Below, piece by piece: positions 16,671-23,250 of a DNA stretch of 64,000 bases. Source of the DNA: Anaerotignum sp. GTDB lineage: Bacteria; Bacillota; Clostridia; Lachnospirales; Anaerotignaceae. The DNA is taken from contig NZ_JAFUMA010000010.1 of NCBI RefSeq assembly GCF_017483025.1, forward strand, positions 62,001-126,000. The letters run 5' to 3'. Under the pieces are notes generated by a model that worked only from the letters and a program-made list of their open reading frames with translations, had not been told where the DNA came from and did no database searches. How positions within the stretch are numbered: the first letter of the stretch is position 1; the number at the start of each line of letters is the position of its first letter. A program made the translations under genes and the position numbers.

Positions 16671-18008
16671 TTGAGTTTCATCGAAAAATGCTTCAAATTG
16701 AAAGAAAACAACACGACCATGAAGACTGAGGTCATGGCTGGTCTGACTACCTTTATGACCATGGCGTACATCCTGGTAGTCAACCCCAGTATTCTGTCTG
16801 TTACAGGCATGGATTATGGCGCAGTGCTGACAGCCACATGTATTGCTTCTGCTCTGGGTACATTCTTTATGGCACTCTTTGCCAACTATCCTTTCGTATT
16901 GGCTCCTGGTATGGGTCTGAATGCATATTTTGCCTATACGGTAGTTCTGCAGTATGGTTACGGCTGGGAAGTGGCATTGGCTGCAGTATTTGTGGAAGGT
17001 ATCATTTTTATTGTCCTTTCTGCAGTAAATGTCCGTGAAGCCATCTTTAACGCCATTCCCACAAATATGAAAAAAGCGGTAAGCGTTGGTATCGGCATGT
17101 ATATCGCTTTTATCGGTCTGCAGAATGCAGGTGTTGTTATAAATAACGCTTCCACCTGTGTTGGTTTGGGTGATGTTAGAACCGTCCCCGTTGCTTTAGC
17201 ACTGATTGGTACTATCATTACTTTAGTATTGGTTATTAGAAAAGTAAAGGGTGCCCTGCTGGTTGGTATCCTGGTTACATGGTTGCTGGGTATCATCTGT
17301 CAGCTGACAGGACTGTACGTAGTTGATGTGGAAGCAGGCGCGTATTCCCTGATCCCTACAGGCATCATCTCCGCACCTCCCAGCATTATGCCTGTTGCTG
17401 GCAAACTGACTTTCTCCGGTATTTCTATTTTTGACTTTATCGTAGTCATCTTTGCATTCCTGTTTGTTGACCTGTTTGATACACTGGGTACATTGATCGG
17501 TGTCTCCACAAAAGCAGGTTTCCTGGATAAAGATGGCAAACTGCCCAAGATTAAAGGCGCACTGTTCGCTGATGCGGCGGCTACAACTCTGGGCGCTGTT
17601 CTGGGTACATCTACAGTAACAACATTCGTAGAATCTGCTTCCGGCGTTTCCGATGGCGGCAGAACCGGCCTGACAGCATTTACTGCAGGTATCCTGTTCC
17701 TGATCGCACTGCTGTTCAGCCCTCTGCTGACGACCATCCCTTCCTTCGCAACAACACCTGCCTTGGTAGTCGTTGGTCTGATGATGGTAGAAAATGTATC
17801 TGATATTGAATTTGCTGACTATACAGAAGGTTTCCCCGCATTTATGACCATCCTGATGATGGTTGTATGCTACAGTATCTCCGAAGGTCTGGTATTCGGC
17901 GTTATTTCCTATGTATTGCTGAAATTCTTCAGCGGAAGAAAGAGCGAACTGAATCCTGTGATCGTTGTGATCGCGTTCCTCTTCTTCCTGAAGCTGATCC
18001 TTGCCTGA
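16671..18008 (+). CDS. NCS2-family purine permease (AzgA/PbuG group)
   Basis: Proton-coupled uptake of purine bases such as guanine, hypoxanthine or adenine. The 445-residue protein has 12-14 hydrophobic segments and the group's signatures TTFMTMAYILVVNP (26-39) and APGMGLNAYFAYTV (78-91), plus FVDLFDTLGTLIGVS and TSTVTTFVESASGVSDGGRTGLT, as in AzgA/PbuG/PbuO proteins. The start is a TTG at 16671, seven bases after GAGGAGG; no ATG fits. The gene is divergent from guaA, so salvage import and GMP synthesis are adjacent. The precise base specificity cannot be read from sequence. Confidence 0.92.
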   Translation: MSFIEKCFKLKENNTTMKTEVMAGLTTFMTMAYILVVNPSILSVTGMDYGAVLTATCIASALGTFFMALFANYPFVLAPGMGLNAYFAYTVVLQYGYGWEVALAAVFVEGIIFIVLSAVNVREAIFNAIPTNMKKAVSVGIGMYIAFIGLQNAGVVINNASTCVGLGDVRTVPVALALIGTIITLVLVIRKVKGALLVGILVTWLLGIICQLTGLYVVDVEAGAYSLIPTGIISAPPSIMPVAGKLTFSGISIFDFIVVIFAFLFVDLFDTLGTLIGVSTKAGFLDKDGKLPKIKGALFADAAATTLGAVLGTSTVTTFVESASGVSDGGRTGLTAFTAGILFLIALLFSPLLTTIPSFATTPALVVVGLMMVENVSDIEFADYTEGFPAFMTILMMVVCYSISEGLVFGVISYVLLKFFSGRKSELNPVIVVIAFLFFLKLILA

Positions 18009-18017
18009 TTTCGCCAC

Positions 18018-18045
18018 TTGCTTTCGTTGGCAAAAGTGATATAAT
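18018..18045 (+). promoter_or_regulatory. Promoter of pfp
   Basis: TTGCTT (18018-18023), 16 bases, TATAAT (18040-18045). The -35 falls inside a weak CCACTT/AAGTG inverted repeat after the permease gene. Confidence 0.6.
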
Positions 18046-18125
18046 GAGCGTAACGAAAGGAAACGGCTCTGTATTTTTTACAGAAACATAAGAATATCCT
18101 TTTTGGGATAGGAAGGAAGTATACT

Positions 18126-19349
18126 ATGAAAAATCTTTTGGTTGCGCAGTCCGGCGGTCCTTCTGCAGCGATCAATGCTACCCTGGTGGGCGTTGTGGAA
18201 AAAGGTCTTGCTGATCAGAATATCGATAAAATTTATGGCGCGAAAAACGGTATTATGGGCATCCTGACGGATAAGCTCATCGAATTGAACGACAAGCTGG
18301 CAGACCCTGAGACCCTGCAGCTTCTTTGCCAGACCCCTTCTTCTGCCTTGGGCTCCTGCCGCATGAAGCTGTCCCATTGGGAAGAAAGCACCTTTGAATA
18401 CGATAAGATCATTAAGGTCTTCCGTAAATATAATATTGGCTATTTCATCTATATCGGCGGCAACGATTCCATGGATACAGTCAAAAAGCTATCCGGCTTT
18501 TGTGAACGCATGCATATCGATGATATCAAGATCATCGGCGCCCCCAAGACCATCGACAATGACCTGATGGAAACAGATCATTGCCCCGGCTTTGGCTCTG
18601 CGGCAAAATATGTGTCCACCACTATGTCTGAAATTTCCTGCGACTGCAATGTATATGCCCAGCCCTCCATCACCATTGTGGAGATTATGGGCAGAGATGC
18701 AGGCTGGCTGACAGCAGCTTCCGCCTTGGGTAGGCTCAATGGCGATACCGCCCCTGATTTAATTTATCTTTGTGAAAGACCCTTCTTTGTAGACCAGTTT
18801 TTGGATGATGTGCGGGCGAAAATGGAAGAAAAACATTCCATCATCATTGCCGTCAGCGAAGGCATCAAAAATGAAGAGGGCGATTATGTGACGGATACTC
18901 TGAAGGATAGGGCAGTCGATGCCTTTGGTCATAAGATTTTAGCGGGTGCGTCCCGTTATCTGGAGGAGATCTTGCGTTTTGAAATCGGCTGTAAGGTAAG
19001 AAGTATCGAGCTGAATGTGATGCAAAGATGCGCTTCCCATGTGGCTTCTGCTTCTGATATCTATGAATCCAGGCTGATTGGCTCCGCAGCGGCAGATTAT
19101 GCCATCAGCGGCGGCACAGGCAAAATGGCCTGCATCAAGAGAACCTCTACAAAGCCTTATCGTTTTGAGATCGACTTCGTGGATATTGATCAGATTGCAA
19201 ATCAGGTGAAAACAGTGCCTGATGAATGGATCAACCCTGCGGGCAACGATGTGACCCAGGAAATGATCGATTATCTGCTTCCCCTGATCCAGGGAGAATT
19301 GCCCTGTACCTACAAAAACGGGGTTCCTGTGCATCTAAGACTCTATTAA
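18126..19349 (+). CDS. pfp: Pyrophosphate-dependent 6-phosphofructokinase
   Basis: Phosphorylates fructose 6-phosphate reversibly, most likely with PPi. In the donor site the sequence reads GGNDSMDT (109-116), with Asp where ATP-PFKs have Gly, and the catalytic loop reads PKTIDNDL with Lys before TIDND. Both changes mark PPi-dependent enzymes. MGRDAGWL follows (fructose 6-phosphate binding). The 407 residues are longer than ATP-PFK (~320), as expected for this clade. ATG follows GGAAGGAAG. Reversibility would let the enzyme work in gluconeogenesis together with the pyruvate carboxylase and GAPDH genes in the window. Confidence 0.93.
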   Translation: MKNLLVAQSGGPSAAINATLVGVVEKGLADQNIDKIYGAKNGIMGILTDKLIELNDKLADPETLQLLCQTPSSALGSCRMKLSHWEESTFEYDKIIKVFRKYNIGYFIYIGGNDSMDTVKKLSGFCERMHIDDIKIIGAPKTIDNDLMETDHCPGFGSAAKYVSTTMSEISCDCNVYAQPSITIVEIMGRDAGWLTAASALGRLNGDTAPDLIYLCERPFFVDQFLDDVRAKMEEKHSIIIAVSEGIKNEEGDYVTDTLKDRAVDAFGHKILAGASRYLEEILRFEIGCKVRSIELNVMQRCASHVASASDIYESRLIGSAAADYAISGGTGKMACIKRTSTKPYRFEIDFVDIDQIANQVKTVPDEWINPAGNDVTQEMIDYLLPLIQGELPCTYKNGVPVHLRLY

Positions 19350-19360
19350 TCTATAAAAAG

Positions 19361-19391
19361 AAAGAGCTATGCAAGTGCATAGCTCTTCTTT
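19361..19391 (+). terminator. Terminator of pfp
   Basis: AAGAGCTATGC (19362-19372), AAGT loop, GCATAGCTCTT (19377-19387), then CTTTAT; the U-tract is weak. Confidence 0.7.
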
Positions 19392-19397
19392 ATGTTC

Positions 19398-19427
19398 GGA
19401 ATAAATTCAGGAAATTCTGTCCATACT
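19398..19427 (+). promoter_or_regulatory. Sigma-G-like promoter of the BofC-domain gene
   Basis: GGAATA (19398-19403), 18 bases, CATACT (19422-19427), close to the TGAATA-N18-CATACTA consensus of forespore sigma-G. It predicts a very short leader (about 13 bases) ending in the ribosome site. Confidence 0.5.
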
Positions 19428-19446
19428 CCTCCCAAGAGGTGGTACT

Positions 19447-19989
19447 ATGCGAAAAGCAATCGTTGTGGCAGCATTAGCCAGCTTTCTGATCTGTCTCTTT
19501 GCGGGATATTACGTTGCCCTTTGGATGGGAGAAAGAGATAAGCAGATTGCCGCAGGGGCAGAAATCAGGGAAGTGATCCGCACACAGAAGCTCATCAACG
19601 CCCAGACGAAAATGATTTATCAGTATTTTTACACCAGCGACCGGGTAACGAAGGAGCAGATCGAGCTTGCCCCTGATTTCCTGCAGGGGCTGGATCTGGA
19701 ACAACTGAAAAGCATTTATAACGGCTGGCAGATCGTTTTCTTTTCTCCTGAAAAGGTCATCCTCCGCTGCTCCATTGAAGGCATGAGCAGCGAAGCCTAT
19801 ATTCTTGGGGAACAGGACGGCTGTCTGGCGGTATTTTATGAGGATGGGAATAAAGCCATCCATTTGAAGGAGAAGACGGAACTGCCCCTTTCCGCTCTGC
19901 CGGAGGGGGAAGCAAGGCAGATACGGGAAGGGCTAAGGGTAACGGGAGAGGAAAACCTGGCGAAGATATTGGCAGATCTGATGAGTTGA
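19447..19989 (+). CDS. BofC C-terminal-domain protein
   Basis: A 180-residue protein with an N-terminal membrane helix or signal anchor (about 5-27), a basic linker, and a C-terminal part (about 110-175) resembling the BofC C-domain: AYILGEQDGCLAVFYED, then TELPLSALPEGEARQIREGL. In Bacillus subtilis, BofC is made in the forespore under sigma-G and exported to the intermembrane space, where it restrains SpoIVB signalling and so the pro-sigma-K checkpoint. Here a sigma-G-like promoter precedes the gene and sigK is 26 kb away. ATG follows AAGAGGTGG. The N-terminal half is unlike classical BofC, so the exact role is uncertain. Confidence 0.75.
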   Translation: MRKAIVVAALASFLICLFAGYYVALWMGERDKQIAAGAEIREVIRTQKLINAQTKMIYQYFYTSDRVTKEQIELAPDFLQGLDLEQLKSIYNGWQIVFFSPEKVILRCSIEGMSSEAYILGEQDGCLAVFYEDGNKAIHLKEKTELPLSALPEGEARQIREGLRVTGEENLAKILADLMS

Positions 19990-20064
19990 TATAAGCGTAG
20001 AAAATAATAATTAACATAAGATGCTAAGTTGCCATAAGTAATTTTTATTTTTATTAACTTTAAC

Positions 20065-20093
20065 TGGACTTTTTTTGACCCACATGATATACT
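20065..20093 (+). promoter_or_regulatory. Promoter of candidate small RNA
   Basis: TGGACT (20065-20070), 17 bases, TATACT (20088-20093) preceded by TGA (extended -10). Predicted start near G20100, the first base of the first hairpin. Confidence 0.6.
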
Positions 20094-20099
20094 AACTAC

Positions 20100-20218
20100 G
20101 TGAAAACTCCCCAATATTTTCACTATGTACTATGATTTAAATAGTACCGACCCAATAAGAAATACCTTCTCTTTTGAAGAAGAGCGACCATCGGCAGGTC
20201 GCTCTTCTTCATTTTTTA
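20100..20218 (+). ncRNA. Candidate small regulatory RNA, three hairpins
   Basis: A ~118-base transcript predicted from a promoter to a strong terminator. Hairpin 1 is GTGAAAA/TTTTCAC (20100-20106 with 20117-20123) around the C-rich loop CTCCCCAATA. Hairpin 2 is GTACTAT/ATAGTAC (20127-20133 with 20141-20147). Then comes a pyrimidine-rich single strand, and hairpin 3 is a perfect 14-bp terminator stem (20176-20189 with 20197-20210) followed by ATTTTTTA. No ORF with a ribosome site lies inside. The CUCCCC loop is complementary to Shine-Dalgarno-like GGGGAG, a common feature of trans-acting RNAs in Gram-positives. I cannot match it to a named RNA family. Confidence 0.65.
20176..20218 (+). terminator. 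Strong intrinsic terminator ending the small RNA
   Basis: Perfect 14-bp stem GAAGAAGAGCGACC / GGTCGCTCTTCTTC with a 7-base loop and a T-run. Confidence 0.93.
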
Positions 20219-20251
20219 GGGGTAATTTTTATTTTTTTCTAAAAAATGAAG
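20207..20251. repeat. 13-bp inverted repeat overlapping the terminator
   Basis: CTTCATTTTTTAG (20207-20219) and CTAAAAAATGAAG (20239-20251) are exact inverted repeats. The left arm contains the 3' end of the terminator stem and its U-tract, so the two structures are mutually exclusive. Confidence 0.7.
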
Positions 20252-20265
20252 TAGAATCTAATCGA

Positions 20266-20295
20266 TTGACATAGATAATATTTACCCATTATAAT
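20266..20295 (+). promoter_or_regulatory. Promoter of the GH13 gene
   Basis: TTGACA (20266-20271), 18 bases, TATAAT (20290-20295). Confidence 0.8.
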
Positions 20296-20334
20296 AGAAA
20301 AAGTGAATAAATATAAAGTTAAGGTGGTGTAACT

Positions 20335-22383
20335 ATGCCAGAGCAGATCGCATCCGGCTTCAGCCTGACTGCGGATGATTTCCGCATCCAGTCTATATAC
20401 AGCGACGAAACAAAACAATTCCGCTCTCCCGCAGAGCCTTTGTCAACAGACGAGGTGGAGATTTCTATTCGTGTGGGTAAGGGAACTTTTTCCGCCATTT
20501 TCCTATGCACCGATGAAAGGGAATATCTGATGGAGGAAACGGAGGAAGACGGAATCTTTGAATACTATAAGGTGACTTTGCCCCCTACGGAAAAGAAAAC
20601 GACCTATTACTTCCGCCTCCAGCATGGCGAAGAAGTTGGATATTATACAAAATATGGATATTTTGATGAATTCAAAAATGAAGGGCAATTCCAAATCATC
20701 CGCGATTACCAGACCCCAGATTGGGCGAAGGGCGCGGTTATGTATCAGATCTATCCCGACCGTTTCTGTAACGGCGACCCCTCCAATGATGTGAGAACCA
20801 ACGAGTATGTTTACCTGAACCACCTGGTGGAACAGGTAAAAAAATGGGATGCCCTTCCTGCGGCGACGGATGTGAACCATTTCTATGGCGGCGACCTGCA
20901 GGGCGTCATTAATAAGCTGGATTATTTGGCAGATCTGGGCGTAGAGGTCATCTATTTCAACCCCATTTTTGTTTCCCCCAGTAACCATAAATATGATGCC
21001 CAGGATTATCACCATATAGACCCCCATCTGGGCAAAATCGTCCGCGATGGCGGCAGACTGCTGAACAATTGCGCTACAACCAACATCGGCGCAAGCATAT
21101 ATGCCACAAGAACGACCCGCGAAGAAAACCTGACGGCTTCCGACAAGCTTTTTGCCCAGCTGGTGGAAAAAGCCCATGAAAAGGGCATTCGCGTGCTGGT
21201 GGATGGGGTATTCAACCACTGCGGCGCTTTCCATAAATGGATGGACAGAGAAGGCTTTTATAAAGGCGAAGGAAAAGGCGCGTTCCAGTTCAAGGACAGC
21301 CCCTATCGTGATTATTTCTATTGGAAGGAAGACGGCACCTATGAAGGCTGGTGGGGCTATGAAAACCACCCCAAGCTGAATGAAGAGGGCTGCCAGGAGC
21401 TGAAAAATGAGATCCTGGAAATCGGCAAAAAATGGGTGTCTGCTCCTTTTAACGTGGATGGCTGGCGTCTGGACGTTGCTGCCGACCTGGGCAAGACCTC
21501 CGAATTCAACCATCATTTCTGGGCAGAATTCCGTGATACTATCAAAGAGATTTCCCCCGATAAACTGATTCTGGCGGAGCATTACGGCGATGCCACAAGC
21601 TGGCTACAAGGCGACCAGTGGGATTCCATTATGAATTATGACGCCTTTATGGAGCCTGTTACCTGGTTTCTGACGGGCGTTTCCAAGCACAGCACGGAAA
21701 AACGGGACGATATGTATAACGATGCCGATATTTTCTGGAGAACCATGATCTATCAGATGGGTAAGCTGCCTTCTCAGGCTATTGCAACAGCTATGAATGA
21801 GCTTTCCAACCATGACCATTCCCGCTTCCTGACCAGAACCAACCGTTGTGTCGGTAGACTGGAGACAGACAGCAGCGAAGGGGCGGAAAGAGGCACGGAC
21901 AAGGCAGTTCTTCGCGAAGCTGTTCTCTTGCAGATGACCTGGAACGGCGCACCCACGGTCTATTATGGGGACGAAGCAGGCCTTGCAGGCTGGACAGATC
22001 CCGATAACCGCCGCACCTATCCCTGGGGCAAGGAAGATAAGGAACTGATTGCATTCCATAAGAAATCGATTCATTTAAGAAAAGAAAATCCCGTTTTGAG
22101 ACACGGCTGTCTGAAACATCTGGTTGGAGAATACGGCGTGATCGCTTATGGCCGTTTCGACAAGGATAATAAATTTATTGTCGCACTGAATAATACGGAA
22201 GAGAACAAGAATATTTCTGTTCCCGTATGGCAGATCGGCATGTCGAAGGAAAGTACTCTGGAAAACTGCCTGATGACCAGCTGTGAAGGTTTCTCTGATT
22301 TCCATTTCCGGTATCCTGTGAAAAAGGGCGTGGCGGAATTGAACATGCCTCCCAAGAGCGCAATGGTATTGAAGGAAGTGTGA
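20335..22383 (+). CDS. Glycoside hydrolase family 13 (neopullulanase/cyclomaltodextrinase-type)
   Basis: Intracellular alpha-glucan hydrolase, 682 residues. An N-terminal beta domain (about 10-125, CBM34-like) precedes the catalytic barrel (130-580) and a C-terminal beta domain. All GH13 conserved regions are present: I DGVFNHCG (290-297), II DGWRLDVAAD with nucleophile Asp380, III LILAEHYG with acid/base Glu415, and IV ELSNHDHSR with Asp494. The N-terminal domain and MYQIYPDRFCNGDPSND motif are typical of neopullulanase, cyclomaltodextrinase and maltogenic amylase. There is no signal peptide, so it should act on imported maltodextrins or stored glycogen. ATG follows AAGGTGGTG. Confidence 0.91.
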   Translation: MPEQIASGFSLTADDFRIQSIYSDETKQFRSPAEPLSTDEVEISIRVGKGTFSAIFLCTDEREYLMEETEEDGIFEYYKVTLPPTEKKTTYYFRLQHGEEVGYYTKYGYFDEFKNEGQFQIIRDYQTPDWAKGAVMYQIYPDRFCNGDPSNDVRTNEYVYLNHLVEQVKKWDALPAATDVNHFYGGDLQGVINKLDYLADLGVEVIYFNPIFVSPSNHKYDAQDYHHIDPHLGKIVRDGGRLLNNCATTNIGASIYATRTTREENLTASDKLFAQLVEKAHEKGIRVLVDGVFNHCGAFHKWMDREGFYKGEGKGAFQFKDSPYRDYFYWKEDGTYEGWWGYENHPKLNEEGCQELKNEILEIGKKWVSAPFNVDGWRLDVAADLGKTSEFNHHFWAEFRDTIKEISPDKLILAEHYGDATSWLQGDQWDSIMNYDAFMEPVTWFLTGVSKHSTEKRDDMYNDADIFWRTMIYQMGKLPSQAIATAMNELSNHDHSRFLTRTNRCVGRLETDSSEGAERGTDKAVLREAVLLQMTWNGAPTVYYGDEAGLAGWTDPDNRRTYPWGKEDKELIAFHKKSIHLRKENPVLRHGCLKHLVGEYGVIAYGRFDKDNKFIVALNNTEENKNISVPVWQIGMSKESTLENCLMTSCEGFSDFHFRYPVKKGVAELNMPPKSAMVLKEV

Positions 22384-22385
22384 GA

Positions 22386-23057
22386 ATGAATATCCTTTTT
22401 GAAGATGAATATATTCTGGCGGCAGTGAAGCCCCAGGGCATGCCTTCCCAGGCGGATAAAACGGGTGACCCTGATTTGTTATCGGAACTGGAAAACCATA
22501 TAAAACAACCTTTGGGTTTGCTTCATAGACTGGACAGGCCTGTGGGCGGGGTGATGCTTTTTGCGAAAGAGAAGAAAGCTGAAGCCATTCTGTCAAAGGA
22601 CCTACAGGAAAACAGGCTCAATAAACGATATCTGACTGTTCTTTGTGGCAAACTTCCTGCAGAAGAAGGTACATTGAAGGATTATCTTCTAAAAAACGCC
22701 CGCACGAACCTTTCCGAAGTCGTTTCCAAAGATAGAAAGGGCGCAAAAAAAGCGATTTTACATTATAGGAAGATTGCTGAGAAGGAAACAGATATAGGCT
22801 GGCTGACTCTTGCCGAAATCAAACTGGAAACAGGCAGACATCATCAGATTAGAATACAGACCTCCCATGGAGGCTTTCCCATCTGGGGAGATAAAAAATA
22901 TCATAAAAATTTCCCTAAACGGGGCAAAACGGATATCGCCCTCTGGTCTTATAAATTAGAAGGCATCCACCCCAAAACGAAAGAGCCCTTTACCTTCACC
23001 GCAAAGCCCGAAAAAGAGCCTTTTTCCCTTTTTGCAGAGGAATTAAGGGATTTGTAA
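22386..23057 (+). CDS. RluA-family pseudouridine synthase
   Basis: Isomerises specific uridines in rRNA or tRNA to pseudouridine. The 223-residue protein has the RluA catalytic motif LLHRLDRPVGGVMLFAK with nucleophile Asp50, and the downstream KLETGRHHQIRIQ. It lacks an N-terminal S4 domain, as in the short RluA/RluC-like clade. ATG 22386 follows AAGGAAG; a GTG at 22380 overlapping the previous stop is less likely. It abuts the GH13 gene and is probably co-transcribed. The target base is not predictable from this sequence. Confidence 0.9.
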   Translation: MNILFEDEYILAAVKPQGMPSQADKTGDPDLLSELENHIKQPLGLLHRLDRPVGGVMLFAKEKKAEAILSKDLQENRLNKRYLTVLCGKLPAEEGTLKDYLLKNARTNLSEVVSKDRKGAKKAILHYRKIAEKETDIGWLTLAEIKLETGRHHQIRIQTSHGGFPIWGDKKYHKNFPKRGKTDIALWSYKLEGIHPKTKEPFTFTAKPEKEPFSLFAEELRDL

Positions 23058-23078
23058 GAAAACAGGAGAAAGTATCCT

Positions 23079-23107
23079 TTGCATTTTACGGTAAGATGTA
23101 TTATAAT
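23079..23107 (+). promoter_or_regulatory. Promoter of clpC
   Basis: TTGCAT (23079-23084), 17 bases, TATAAT (23102-23107); leader of about 135 bases. Confidence 0.75.
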
Positions 23108-23133
23108 GTGGGATATCCTATAAAAATAAGCGG

Positions 23134-23185
23134 AAATAAAAGAACACGAAGATTTCTAACGAAACCTCCAGTAGTTCTTTTATTT
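23134..23185 (+). promoter_or_regulatory. Leader hairpin of clpC
   Basis: AAATAAAAGAAC (23134-23145) pairs perfectly with GTTCTTTTATTT (23174-23185), an A/U-rich 12-bp stem with a 28-base loop containing ACCTCC (an anti-Shine-Dalgarno-like string). It is not followed by a U-tract, so it is not an obvious terminator. Confidence 0.5.
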
Positions 23186-23196
23186 TCTCACATAAA

Positions 23197-23223
23197 TTAG
23201 CAATCACAACTTTGGATGGCTAA
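23197..23223 (+). promoter_or_regulatory. CIRCE-like element (candidate HrcA operator) upstream of clpC
   Basis: TTAGCAATC (23197-23205), nine bases, GATGGCTAA (23215-23223). It has exactly the CIRCE geometry TTAGCACTC-N9-GAGTGCTAA, with one mismatch to consensus in the left arm and two in the right. It sits just before the clpC ribosome site. Confidence 0.6.
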
Positions 23224-23250
23224 CAAATTGAGTGAGGAAGGTGAAACGAA

